Shown here piece after piece: positions 1-10,500 of a stretch of DNA of 64,000 nt (positions are counted from its first letter, which is position 1; the number at the start of each line of letters is the position of its first letter). The DNA is taken from NCBI GenBank assembly GCA_963800135.1, contig CAWCZR010000021.1, positions 1-64,000 on the forward strand. The letters are read 5' to 3'. A program made the translations under genes and the position numbers. The notes below the pieces were generated by a model that saw only the letters and a program-made list of their open reading frames with translations, was not told where the DNA came from and ran no database searches. The DNA is from DASPSM01 sp963800135. GTDB lineage: Bacteria; Planctomycetota; Planctomycetia; Planctomycetales; Planctomycetaceae.

Positions 1-242
1 CTTGCAGTGCCAGTTTGATTGGGAGTGCTGTTCATAATCGTCGTCAGGATCAGCTCAGACGATCATCCCCTCGGTCGGTTGATTGCCGACATTTTGGCTC
101 CGATTCTATCAGAAGAGGCGAAACTGACCGCGCGTACTCCAAAGGTTGTCGCGTGCGCCTGATCACCTTCCGCCCCGAAGCTGCGAATTCTCGAAATCGT
201 GTTTTTGAACTGCCGGCTCGACGACGCAACTCTTGTCCCGGC

Positions 243-278
243 AATAAAAAAGCCCTTCGACGTTCTCGCCGAAGGGCT
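243..278 (-). terminator. Rho-independent terminator, minus strand
   Basis: Perfect 9-bp stem (AGCCCTTCG at 251-259 with its complement at 270-278) followed on the minus strand by a run of six T. It would end leftward transcription arriving from beyond 290. No gene is seen immediately upstream of it except a weak tRNA-like 3' end. Confidence 0.75.
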
Positions 279-650
279 GATTTCTAAGAACTGTCGGGGC
301 TACGGAATTTGAACTCCGGAAAACAAGTAGCGTCTTATCGCGTCGTCGCGGAGCGATGACCGATAAGACGCCGTTGAACTGAGCCGCGGAGCGCCACGGA
401 CGTTGAAGGCGTTGTTCTCTTGGGGATTGAATCAGACGGGGAGATGGGTTGAGTGCGTGGCGGCGGATGGACCGGGGGTGACGGAGACGGTCGGGGTGAG
501 GTGACGGTCGCTGGTTTGGAGAGCTGGAGCTCGAGGGAGCCTTCGTAGAGCAGCGGATGGCCAGGCCTGCGCAGTGCCTTCGCAGTCGCAACCGGTGGCT
601 GGCAATTCTGGCGATCAGAAGAACATTCAGGATCATCGCTGGGTCTCGGT

Positions 651-1900
651 TTAAGAAGTGTCCCAAAGGCGGAAGTTGCCTGCGCGGAGCGGAAGGCAGG
701 GCTCGGCCAGCGACGGAACCGATGGCTGGAGTTCCTGCCGATACAACGTGGCCCCGCAACAGGGACAGCGCGTGATGTCGATGTCCAGCAGGACGCGCAT
801 CCAGTCGGCGGCCGAGTGGGGTTGGTCGTCACCCGTGGGCGGTCGTGTGCCGAGCAGCTGGCGGCACTGGGCCAGTTGCTGCCCCTTCACGCAATTGGCC
901 AACAAGCCGTAATGCCGAATGCGCGGGAAGTGGTCCGGAAGCACGTGTTGCAGGAACCGGCGGAGGAATTCCTCGGCAGAAAGGACGTCGGTCTTCAGCC
1001 GGTCGCCATCGCGGCGATCCCGGTAGTGGTAGCGGACTTGGCCGCCCTGGCAATCGAGCAGGCGGTGATTGCTGATGGCCACACGATGCGTATAACGTGC
1101 GAGATAATCCAGCAACTTGCGCGGCCCGGCAAACGGGGCTTGCGAATAGACCACCCAGTCCTTCTTCTTCCACTGTCGCAAGCGCCGGTCGCGCGACGGT
1201 GCATTGGCCAGTTCGGCCAGTTGCGGGGGGATGTCCAACTGGCCCGCGCCAGCAACGCCGCCAGGCCGTCCAGATATTTGCGCGAAACATCTTGCTGAGC
1301 CCACGCACGGGAAAGAGGAACTTACGGCCGCCAGCGATCCACCGTGAGCCATTATCGGCCAGAGCCGGAGGCGATCAGGCCATGCACATGGAAGTGAGCC
1401 CGCAGTTGCTGGTCCCACGTGTGCAGCACGAGCGTGAAACCGACTTTGCCGCTCAACTCTTGGCGGCCAAACTCCAAGAGCGTTTGAGCCGCCGCGTCAA
1501 ACAATAGCTTGAGCAGGGCGCGTTGGTTGCGCTGGCTGTACAGGATCAATCCGTTCAGCTCATGCGGCAGCGTGAACACGTTGTGAAAATAGGGCACCGG
1601 CAGGAGCTCTTGTCTGCGGGCCGCCACCCACGCGGCCGTGGCCGTCGTCTGGCACTTGGGGCAATGCCGGTTGCGGCAACTGTGGTACGCGTAGCGCTCG
1701 AAACCGCAAGCCGCGCACCATTCTCGATGGCCGCCCAAGGCGGCCGTACGGCAACGGATGATCGCCCAGGCAACTTTACGCTGCGCGGCGGTCAGGCGAT
1801 GGGTCTGCTCATATGCCTCGCCGTAGCGCAGAAAAATGTCGGCCAGTTCGCAGCCAGGTGTCTCTGCCGGTGCCGTGCAGGCTTGCACGGCGTTTGGCAT
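651..1900 (-). pseudogene. IS91-family HUH transposase, frame-broken
   Basis: Rolling-circle transposase. Residues 1-182 read cleanly: a zinc-finger-like region with CAACGF and CRNRHCPKC, then the HUH motif HFHVHGL. A stop follows near 1352. The protein continues in a second frame (DNGSRWIAGGRKFLFPVRGL), then from about 1255 in others, ending with the paired catalytic tyrosines YLARYTHRVAIS, whose four-residue spacing is the IS91 signature, and a C-terminal CPCCG knuckle. At least two frame changes, near 1352 and 1265, break it. The ATG at 1900 lies 5 bp after the recombinase stop, so the two genes form one leftward unit. Whether the breaks are biological or assembly errors cannot be told from the sequence. 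Confidence 0.85.
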
Positions 1901-1905
1901 GGCGA

Positions 1906-2764
1906 CTAGACCCCGGCGTCCGCAGGCTCTGGCAGACGGAGCAGTTCAAGCGGGCTGTGGATTTGTCCCAGGTGCTTGCTCGTGACGTGCAAATACTGGG
2001 CTGTCGTGCTCAGACGGTTGTGCCCCATCAATCGCTGGATGGTCGGCAGATCCACGCCGGCTTCCATCAAATGCGTCGCAAAAGAATGCCGCAACGAATG
2101 GATGCCGTGCCCATGCCGGATGCGCGCCCGTTCCTTGGCCCGGTAGAACAGCTTCTGGGCGGTATCCGTTGGCAAGGGACCGCTGCCGTTCGCGTTTGGA
2201 AACAGCCACTCCTGCGGCCGATACTCGCGCCAATAGGCGCGTAGTTCCTCAAGCAGCCGAGGCGAGAGCAGCGTGTAGCGATCCTTGTGCCCCTTGCCTT
2301 GATTCACACGCATCAGCATCCGCTCGGAGTGAATGTCTCTGCGGTCTCAGATGCACCAATTCCGCCACACGCAACCCGCCGCCATACGTGGTCATCAGCA
2401 GCACGCGGTGCTTGGTGTTCGTCGTGGCCTCGAACAACCCGGCAATCTCACTGCGACTGAGCGGTTCGGGCAGCCGACCCGAACGCTTCGCCGGGACGCG
2501 CAGGGGAAAATCGTCTCGGCGAAGGACCTGTTGGAAAAAGAAGCGGATCCCCGCCAGCCTCGTGTTGCAGGTGCTGAAGGCGACCTTGCGCTGGGTGATC
2601 AGATGGTGGATAAAATCACGCACCTCTTCGATCGAGATCGAATCGGGCGACCGCCGGTAGTGCCGGGCCAACTCGGCCACGGCGGAGACGTACTGCTTGA
2701 TGGTACCAGGGGCCTTGCGATGCAGTTCGAGTTCGCGGATCATCTTGTTGCGCAGGGGAGTCAT
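1906..2764 (-). pseudogene. Tyrosine recombinase of the IS91-like element, frame-broken
   Basis: Phage-integrase-family recombinase of about 285 residues. The ATG at 2764 was chosen because AAGGAG lies about 9 nt upstream. The N-terminal SAM-like domain (TIKQYVSAVAELARHY) is followed by the catalytic Arg in GGGLRVAELVHL. The frame then changes near 2340 and the rest continues as RMLMRVNQGKGHKDRY, HSLRHSFATHL (HxxR), LMGHNRLSTTAQYLH (His and nucleophilic Tyr). All of R-H-R-H-Y is present once the single shift is repaired. It precedes the HUH transposase by 5 bp and probably assists element mobility. Confidence 0.85.
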
Positions 2765-3104
2765 GTCGGCAGCTCCTTGCAAAAGGGGAAACGAGGAAGA
2801 TCAACACCACCTTCCACTTTCCCCTCGCAAGACGCCGCTGCACCCTCTGCGCATCAAAAAAGCCCGGCCAAAACGGGCCAGGCAACCACCTCCTACACCT
2901 CCAGCTCTGCCGCGTAGCGGCTTAGTTCAACGTGTGAGTTTCCGGTCATGTCGCGGCGGCACTTATCGGTCGTTTGATGCAACGTCCGACAAACGTTTGA
3001 GATTATGGGACAACCGCGCGAGCGACCACAGAATTCTTCGGCAGCAATAGCTGAAAGCCCTGTCGATTCGGACACCGTGGCGCGATGTGCAATAGACAAA
3101 TGTG
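2765..3104. other. Intergenic region upstream of the IS91-like genes
   Basis: No convincing gene. A weak minus-strand terminator (5-bp GC stem at 2862-2866/2874-2878 followed by six T) lies at 2855-2880. Two copies of a TCAAACG-type motif occur at 2971-2980 and 2991-3000; similar copies lie between the divergent sigma genes near 12.4 kb. Confidence 0.4.
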
Positions 3105-3416
3105 CTAGTCGACGTGGACTGTCGTGGTTGACACGTTCGCAGACGGATCATTCGACACTTTCGCCGAGGACACTTGTGAAAGGGCAAAAAACCTCTCCAG
3201 CTCCGCTGTCAGCTCGGGATGTTGGCCGAGCAATTCCTCTTTGCTTGGAACCTGGCGGTCAGCCGCTGCCTCCCAGTAACAGTTGAGCGCGTCGTCCACC
3301 GTCAGGCCGTCAATCCCGTGCCAGAAATTTGCCTTCGTCGACCGCAAGTGGTCAAGGAGGATTTCGCTCAGCGCCGGACTCCATATCATGGGGAACGGTT
3401 TGAGAGCGCCGCTCAT
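3105..3416 (-). CDS. Small protein resembling the N-terminus of planctomycete Ser/Thr kinases
   Basis: 103-residue open frame. Its segment DRQVPSKEELLGQHPELTAELERFF matches the short region that precedes the catalytic domain in many planctomycete serine/threonine kinases (a 'bottle-neck' helix pair with HPELxxELxxFF), quoted here only as a general resemblance. No kinase motif follows; the remaining residues to VHVD are Ser/Val-rich and the frame stops. It is either a fragment of a larger kinase gene or a free-standing small protein. No strong ribosome-binding site decides the start. Confidence 0.45.
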   Translation of the reverse strand: MSGALKPFPMIWSPALSEILLDHLRSTKANFWHGIDGLTVDDALNCYWEAAADRQVPSKEELLGQHPELTAELERFFALSQVSSAKVSNDPSANVSTTTVHVD

Positions 3417-3533
3417 GGTGCACTCCTTTGATCCATCGGCTCTGGTAGCTTGTTTAGAACACGGCGCAAAAACCGCATCGGGGCTCCTGAACGCGTTCGC
3501 CGCCTGACGCAGTGCTGTTCTCGGACATTCTTA

Positions 3534-4187
3534 CTAGAGGACTGTCTTTGATTCTTTCTTCAGCTTGGCGATAAATCCCAAAACTTGCTGGCTGTCGGTG
3601 ACGGGATGGACCTTCGTGTTCTTGTAGAGGATCTTCCCGTCCTTACCGATGATGAACGTCCAGCGAGCGAACGTTGACTTTCGTTCCAGCCGGACCTGTT
3701 TGCCGTTTTCGTGCATCAGGATCTTCCGGTCCGGTCCGCGGGGCACGACTTTCCCCCCGGCTGTACGGGGACGCCGAATTTAGCCGCAACTTCCCCCGCC
3801 TCGTCCGCGAGCAGCGTGAAGTTCAGCTTCCATGCCTTTTTGAACAAGCGATGGTTCAGGACTGAGTCGCCGCTGACGCCAATCACTGCGACGTTCTGAT
3901 CAGTCAGCAAGTTCATCGTGTCGCGGAAGCTCTCGGCTTGCTTTGTGCAGCCAGTCGTGAAGTCGGCAGGGTAAAAGTAGATCACCACGTATTGCTTGCC
4001 CACGTGGTCGCCAGAGGTCCACGGTCGGCCCCGATCATCGACGCTCTTGAAGACCGGTGCTGGGGCGCCAATCGGCAGATCGACTGCGCACAGCCTCCGT
4101 CTGAGAGTTTGCGTCGGCAGCAGCGAGTCCTGCGGCTGCAAACGGGGCTAGGGCAACGAGAGAGACAACAAGAATCAGATTTCGCAT
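3534..4187 (-). pseudogene. Secreted Bcp/AhpC-type peroxiredoxin, frame-broken
   Basis: Thiol peroxidase that reduces peroxides. The start at 4187 (AAAGGA upstream) gives a signal peptide, MRNLILVVSLVALAPFAAAG, so the product is exported. After a shift near 4095 the thioredoxin fold continues: IGAPAPVFKSVDDRGRPW, then the peroxidatic Cys in YPADFTTGCTKQAESFRD. There is Ala, not Cys, five residues on, so no Bcp-type resolving Cys at that site. A second shift near 3755 leads to the C-terminal part ending FIIGKDGKILYKNTKVHPV and IAKLKKESKTVL. Both breaks leave well-conserved sequence on either side, so a complete protein of about 217 residues can be rebuilt. It appears monocistronic, upstream of nothing on its strand. 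Confidence 0.8.
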
Positions 4188-4271
4188 CGTAATCATCCTT
4201 TCGAAAGGTCTGTATCAAAAAAGTTATTACGAGTGGCACTGCCGGCCACGACTCGTCGTGAAGCGCAGTGC

Positions 4272-6141
4272 TCAGACTATGGTGTAGATTCCGAAGATGT
4301 CGTCATCGCTCGTCGACGCGAAGTCCAAAATGATCTCGCTCGATGTGCTCGAGCGTTACGTCGGCACCTGTGCCGATGTAGAGGCCGCCGCCGACTCCCT
4401 GGCCGCTGGCGCCGCCCGTGCCGGGAATGCCACCCAACGCGGCGTTGGCAACGATTGATGTGGGATCGATCGAGGCGGTGGTGCCGCCAAGCACGTAGAC
4501 GCCGCCACCGAGCCCGTTGCCGCCGTTGTTTCCGGCTCCGCCGGCGCCGCCTTCGGCCACGTTGAGGCTGAGCGCACTGCCCGTCCAGGGAAAGGCTCGA
4601 AGTGTCAGTACCGAGACCCAGGAAAATCGACCTCGAATGCACCGGCACCTCCGCCATTCGCAATGGCGCCGCCAGCGCCGACACCGCCCGCGGCTCCCGA
4701 GCCGCCCAGAACCGCCCTCGGCCAGGTTGCCGCTAAAGGGGCTGTCCGAGACTGTCGGCGGTCGAGTCAACGCCATTGTAGAAGCCGCCGCCGAACCCGC
4801 TGCCGCCCGTGCCAGGGTATCCGGGGCTGCTGCCGCCGCCCCGCCACCGAGTGCCTGGTTGCCGACGAACGTCACGTTGGTGAGGCGTCGTCGACCGCAG
4901 AAGATTTCCGCAGCGAGGCCGCCGCCCGCCGCCGGCCCGCCAGGGCCGACGGCGGAGTTACCACCGATGGCCTGGTTGCCGCTGAAGGTCGTGTTGGTGA
5001 CGGCGAGCGAGCTAGCGAAGTTGACCACGCCGCCGCCGTAGGCCTCACCGACGACGGGGTCGGCGTCAACGCCGTCCGACGTTGTCGCCCTGGTTGCCGC
5101 CCTTGGCCAGGTTGTCGGTAAACGTGCTCCCGGTGATCGTCAGCGGGGCAAGCATTGGCGATGGCGCCGCCCAGGGCCTCACCGCCAAATAGCTCGGTGG
5201 AGTTGTTGGGGCCGTTGGCGCCGACAGCCTCGTTGCCGGTGAACGAGGAGTGGCTGATGGCCAGCGGGTCCGTGGCCGGGTTGGTGAGTTCGTTCTCGCC
5301 GGTACTGATGGCGCCGCCGTTGGTGAGGCGGCCGAGCGCCCGATTGCCGTTGAACATGGAGTTAGTGATACTCGCGGTCGAGCTGTTGTTGATGGCACCG
5401 CCATTGCCTTCACCGGTCCCCGTCGAGGGGCCGACCGCCTGGTTGTTGGTGAATGCACCGCCGGTGACCGTCGAGCGAAGGCCCCTGACTGTCGATGGCT
5501 CCTCCGGCAGAACCTTCGGTGATGGGGTCGGTGATCGTTGCCGCCGGAGGCAAGGTTGTTCGTGAAGATGCGAATCCGTGACGGTGAGACTGCCGTCATT
5601 CTCGATGCCGCCACCGCTGCCGAAGTTGCCCAGCGAGTCGGCGGAGGCGCTGTTGTCGGTCATGAAGACCTGATCGAGAGCGAGGGCCGCCCCCGCGTCG
5701 ATCAGAATCCCGCCCCCGTTGGCTCCGACTGCTTTGCCGTCAGCAATCGTCAGGCCGCTCGATGCTCACGCTCGAGCCGGTCCCGATCTCGAAGACGCGG
5801 CTCGTATTGCTGCCGCTCACGGCCAGACTATTTGCCCCAGGGCCGTTGATCGTCAAGCTGTCGGTAATTTGTAATTCGCCGCTTGTGAGCGGGATTGTGC
5901 CGTGCAGTCCGTGTGCGAAGTTGATGGAATCTGCGCCGGGGTTCGCATTAGCCGCGGCGACCGCGGCCCGCAGCGAGCCGGCACCGCTGTCCTTCAGATT
6001 CAAAACCGTGAAGGCGCTGAGCAAAATTCGATCTTCGAGCCGCTCCAAGGAGACGTTCGGCCGCGCCGCGAGTTGACGACGCTTGGCGCTACGTGCATGG
6101 CTGCGTGAAAGAGTCAGGGGAAGCCAAGAGGAAAGCAACAT
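4272..6141 (-). pseudogene. LEPR-XLL right-handed beta-helix surface protein, frame-broken
   Basis: Planctomycete extracellular protein. The ATG at 6141 (GAAAGA about 8 nt upstream) leads to SLERLEDRILLSA, the LEPR-XLL export/anchoring signature, then VLNLKDSGAGSLRAAVAAAN and the ITINGPG step typical of parallel beta-helices. The rest is Gly/Asn/Thr-rich with many repeats of the type TFSGNQAxGG, and is spread over all three frames, with at least five changes. The natural end is recovered in the third frame as DFASTSDDDIFGIYTIV with a stop at 4272; a DDIFGxY ending is, from memory of the family, common in such proteins. About 620 residues when repaired. Partner and function are unknown; adhesion or matrix roles are inferences. 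Confidence 0.7.
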
Positions 6142-6230
6142 GGTCAATCTTTCATTTCTATTGCGGTCCGCGATAGAATGAGAAGGCCCGCGTTCCCGGC
6201 GCGCAGACCAGGCGCCGGGGCAGGGTCATC

Positions 6231-6273
6231 GGGCCGGTGAGGCATTTGCTGTCAGGCGAGACCTCACCGGCCC
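6231..6273. terminator. 12-bp perfect hairpin between converging/adjacent genes
   Basis: GGGCCGGTGAGG at 6231-6242 and its exact complement at 6262-6273, loop 19 nt, followed on the plus strand by TGTTTCTTTC. It lies between the beta-helix gene and the secreted-protein gene, both leftward, so it probably ends the latter; the T-tract is on the opposite side, so function on the minus strand is uncertain. Confidence 0.45.
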
Positions 6274-6492
6274 TGTTTCTTTCGAACTCGAACCTCGCCG
6301 ATTTGCGCCGATCGACAGCGGTTGCCGACAAAACGCAGCCTTCCAGCCTCGATCCGGGGCGGGACAAGGTGCACCGCTCAATACGCAGCAGCGCTGCGCA
6401 CCCTGTCGAGTCGCCCTTCGTCGCGGTCGACGAAAGGCGACACCGATTGCCAAGAATCCCGTGCCTGGCGGCGTTTTGCCTGGGGGATTCGG

Positions 6493-7035
6493 TTACTCAA
6501 TTGGCTCTAGAGAGCCGCTCACGAGCAATTGGTGTGGGATGATTCCCAAATCGCTGGCCTCTACTACTTCGGTGAGTGCTTGTGGAAAAGACGACACGCC
6601 CGACGCTTCGGGTGGCTCTAGACCCGATACGATTGGACCGCCTTCATAACCGATCAATGTGGGTACTCGTAACGCTAGTCCTAAAGAGTTACCAATCCCC
6701 AAAAATCTGAGAATTAAAAACGGACCTGAACGAAGGGTCGCTTCACGCGCGGGAATGACGTCGTACACGCCTGGGCCAACTTCCGTTCCGCTGAGGATCA
6801 AATCTACAGACAGTACTTTGCCCGTGGCGGTATCAATCGTGATGGTTCCGGACAGTTCCCCAACATATTCGAACTCCCCCGATGCCTCGAACACAACGGG
6901 TGCCGCCGTCGCCTGAGCTGCCAGGGAGAGTAAGACGCCGAGCAGGAACAGCACCCGCAAAGTCCACTTAGAGAGGTGCGCCACAACGTGAGTTTGGAGC
7001 AGGACGAGAGAAAGTTTGGGGGTTGCTTGTCGCAT
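6493..7035 (-). CDS. Hypothetical secreted protein
   Basis: 180 residues. The ATG at 7035 has GAGGAAAG just upstream. Residues about 20-45 form a long hydrophobic signal (LRVLFLLGVLLSLAAQATAA), after which the mature part begins APVVFEASGEFEYVGELSGTITID, a beta-rich pattern reminiscent of PEP-CTERM-type exported proteins, but no PEP-CTERM tail is present at the C-terminus. I do not recognise the family. It sits directly downstream of the remnant of a sigma/kinase junction and may have replaced or interrupted it. The frame is intact. Confidence 0.7.
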   Translation of the reverse strand: MRQATPKLSLVLLQTHVVAHLSKWTLRVLFLLGVLLSLAAQATAAPVVFEASGEFEYVGELSGTITIDTATGKVLSVDLILSGTEVGPGVYDVIPAREATLRSGPFLILRFLGIGNSLGLALRVPTLIGYEGGPIVSGLEPPEASGVSSFPQALTEVVEASDLGIIPHQLLVSGSLEPIE

Positions 7036-7089
7036 GAGCTTTCCTCTTTCAGACAGAGAACGGACCGTATCGCAAATTGACGTCGAACG

Positions 7090-7325
7090 CCGACGCAGAC
7101 CGCAGGTCTCTTCCGGTGTTCCCAGTTCGTGAACGCCAAGAAGAATGGCTCATTACATTCCGGGGAACTTCGGCCATCGATAATTCCTGTGTCTCTACAG
7201 AACAGTGCGGAATCGGTGACGAAATCACCCCACAATTCGCAACGAATTCTCGCAAGAATTCTCACTTGGCCTGGAGCGTACCTGTCCCCTTCCGCTCATC
7301 ATGCCGCCAAGCGAGGACGTAAGTG
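7090..7325 (-). pseudogene. Decayed copy of a sigma-factor/kinase gene junction
   Basis: About 230 bp aligning with 11500-11740, the 3' end of the sigma gene plus the 5' end of the kinase gene. Shared stretches include ACAGTGCGGAATCGG, GACGAAATCAC and TTGGCCTGGAGCGT/TCGGCCTGGAGCGT, and the coding side still reads MAEVPRN against MTEVPRN and ELGTPEE-like codons. The frame is destroyed, and neither the sigma body nor the kinase domain follows. It is read as the scar of a third paralogous module. Confidence 0.65.
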
Positions 7326-7541
7326 CACTGCCGGTCGCCGGTTGTCGACCTAAGCCGGGGGAGATTCAGTAACCGGCTCCTGACTACGCGTCAGCTCAGC
7401 CCGCAGTTTGTCGGAACCTGGAAGAACGCGGCGGGTTTGGGGAACCGTGTTCCTCTCGAGTCCAAGTTCCGATGACACGTGGGCTGGGGAGTTCGGGGCA
7501 ATCGAGCCTTTTTCGCCGTTGCGACAAAGCGATCGCCGCTC
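7326..7541. other. Short gap, no gene seen
   Basis: Between the module scar and the end of the leftward kinase gene. Nothing recognised. Confidence 0.4.
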
Positions 7542-10500
7542 TTAGTCCTTCTTCTCTTTGACGCCAAGAAACGCGGCGGCTTCCGCTCGCACGCGGCGGA
7601 GTTCCTGGTTCTGCGGCTGTCGCGTGGCCATCCACACAACGCCTTGATCGTAGCACTTGCGGGCTTCGTCCCTGTCGCCGACTTGCCAATGGGCCATGGC
7701 CAAAAAAAACCGCTCGCTGCTACAAGCACCATTCCTGAGTTCGATGCACTTTTCCATCGCGACGATTGCCTCTTTGTTGTTTCCCGCCCGGTAATGGGCA
7801 ATGCCCAGAGTGTGCCAGTAATGACCGCGCGAGGGGGCCAGCTCGACAGCCTTTTTCGACAGTTCGACTGCCTTTTGTGCCAGCTCGGGGTCACGCCGCG
7901 GCTCGCCGAGCATCGCTCCTGAATTTGAAACCAGGGTTCGCGCTGCGGCGTTGTACTGGAGTGCTTTGTTGGCATCCCCAGCCGAGCTCCGCTCCGTGGC
8001 GTTCTCTTTATCGCACGCCAGGACCTCCGCCTCGGTCGCGGGCTCCACATTCCAAAGCTTCACGGTCTGATCCCAACTTCCGCTGGCCAAGGTCTTCCCA
8101 TCGGGAGAAAACGCGACAGATGAAACGACGGTTGTATGCCCTTTGAGCGTGACGACGTTCTGTCACGGTGGCCACTATCGGTCAGTTTGATGGTCGCATC
8201 GTCGCCTGGCCGCGCGAGCAGCTTGCCATTAGGCGAAAAAGCAATCGATCCGATCGCCGCTGTCTGTCGGGTGAGCGTGACAAGATTCCGCCCGGCGGCC
8301 ACGTCCCAGAGCTTGATGGTGGCATCGTCACTTGCCGAGGCGAGCACCTTGCCGTCCGGCGAAAACGTGACGGCGTTGACCGCACCGGTATGGCCGAGGA
8401 GCGCGGGCCGATGTCGACCGCTGGGCAGATCCCAGAGATTCACGCTGTCGTCCGAGCTGCCTGAGGCCAATATGTGACCGTTCGGACTAAAAGCCAGAGA
8501 TCCGGTATCCGAAGTGCGCGGCGAAGCGGTCACATCCAGCGTGATCTTCTCATGCGCTGAGGTCACGTCCCATAGTTTGACGGCCCAGTTTCCGGAAGCG
8601 AGCAATTTGCTATCGGGAGAAAAAGCGACGGAGAAGACAAGCGCGTTATGTCCGCGCAGCGTGGCCCGCTCCTTTGCGTTGGATACGTCCCAGATCTTGA
8701 CCGTCTTGTCATTACTTGCACTGGCAATCCACTTGCCATCGGAAGAAAAGGCGACGCTCAGTACGCCCTTGTCATGCCCGGCGAGCGCCGTTCGCAGCCG
8801 GCGCGTGGCCACATCCCAGACCCGAATTACGGCATCGTCGCCCGCTGAAACCAATAAACTGCCATCGGGCGAGAAGGCAAGGGAGCGCAGCTTGCCAGTA
8901 TGCCCGCGAAGGGTTACTTGCTCTTGCCCTTGGACGACGTTCCAAAGCTTGGTCGTGTGATCCGAACTTGCCGAAACGAGCGTCTTTCCGTCCGGCGTAA
9001 AGGCTAGAGAATTAACTCGATCGGTATGCCCTTTAAAGGTTGTCCATTCGACGATCGTTCGTGCGGGAGAGGCCGGCGCGTCTTGACTGGAATCGGCCTT
9101 AATGAGGGGTGCCAGCTCCCAGACTTTCACGATGCTGTCTCGGCTTCCCGAGGCCAGAAATCTGCGGTCCGGCGAGAACGCGAGCGTTTGGACCCAGTCC
9201 TTGTGGCCGGTCAGCGTCGCGCGTACGCGGCCGGTGGCCGGGTCCCAGAGTTTGATCGTGGTATCGTCGCTTCCGGAAGCCAGAATCTTCCCATCCGGTG
9301 AGAAAGCCAACGGACCGAGGTTGTCGCTGTGTCCTTCCAAAATCCGGCTCAGTTTGCCCGAGAGGGCATCCCAAATCCGAACTGTTTTGTCGCGGCATGC
9401 CGAGGCGACCACGAGGCCATCCGGACTAAAGGCGACGCCGTAAACCGCTGCGGAATGTTTGAGGGTCAAGGGCTGGCCCGAAGTGCGGGCGCCGGGGGTC
9501 CCCGTTGAAGGATTGGTCAAGTCGTGGGGCGGAGGATGAGCAACGGGTGGCTGCAGGTTCCAGAGTTTCACGGTTCCGTCACAACTGCCGGAAGCCAGTC
9601 TCTTGCCGTCGGAGGAGAAAGCCAGCGCGACGACGTCTTTGGAGTGACCCTTCAGGCTCGCGAGCTGCTTGCCCGTACCGGCGTCCCAGATCCTCACGAG
9701 AGCGTCATCGCTGGCCGATGCCAGTCTGCTGCCGTCAGGCGAGAACGCCACCATACCGATGTCGCCGCCGCGTGCGTCGAGTTTGGCACGCAGCTGGGCA
9801 TTTGCCAGGTCCCAGAGTTGAATGACGTTGGTCGAGGTGGCCAGCGTCTTGCCATCTGGGGAAATCGCAACGGAAAAGATCTCATGATCGTGCCTGGGGA
9901 ACGTCAGACGCTCACTGTGGCAAAGTCGCCAGCGATAGTACCAATCGAATCGACGAAGGTCCTGCTGATCAGGCTGCGGACGCTGACTGTCCAGCAAGTC
10001 CAACACGCGCCGCACGCGCCCGGCGTCCCACGCCTGTTCGGCCAGATTCATCTGCGACGCATAAAGATACTGGCGGGCGGTCAGCTCCCGAGACTCCGCA
10101 AGTGTGCGCTGCTGGTCGGCCAGATGTCGCTGGGTGTCCGCCATTTCACGCGCTTTTGTTGCCTGCGCGTTCGCGTTCAGCGATTTGTCGCTGCGCGGCT
10201 TCGGTCTGACGTGCCTGTTCGGCCTCATTGCGGACCTCGGTCTCGGTCTGTAACCGAACCTGCGCCAACCGCTCGGCCCGTGTGGCCCGAATCGTCTGAG
10301 TGACGCTGATCACCGTGCACAAGAGGATCGCCGACAACACCACGACGGCTGTCGTGAACGCCGCGCGGTTGCGACGGGCGAACTTCCCAAAGCGGTACAC
10401 GGCTGAGGGAGGACAGGCCAGGACCGGTTCGTCGGCCAGATAGCGCTGCAAATCCATCGCCAAACCATTTGCCGTCTCATACCGGCGTGTTCGGTCCTTT

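Larger units (their letters stand above)
328..2900 (-). mobile_element. IS91-like element with accessory tyrosine recombinase
   Basis: On the minus strand a tyrosine recombinase gene is followed after 5 bp by an IS91-type HUH/Y2 transposase, an arrangement known in one branch of the IS91 family. Beyond the transposase a 10-bp inverted repeat (CGTCTTATCG at 331-340, its complement at 361-370) lies next to the tetranucleotide CTTG (complement of 324-327). That fits the oriIS end of IS91-family elements, which sit against GTTC or CTTG targets. The other end (terIS) was not identified and its position near 2900 is a guess. Both genes are frame-broken. Positions 371-650 hold no other gene. Confidence 0.6.

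Noticed and set aside
291..319. tRNA 3' end on the minus strand (GGAGTTCAAATTCC, AGCCCCG) next to a terminator
   Set aside because: The T stem does not pair in the standard register and no 5' half exists in the window; kept only as a remark.
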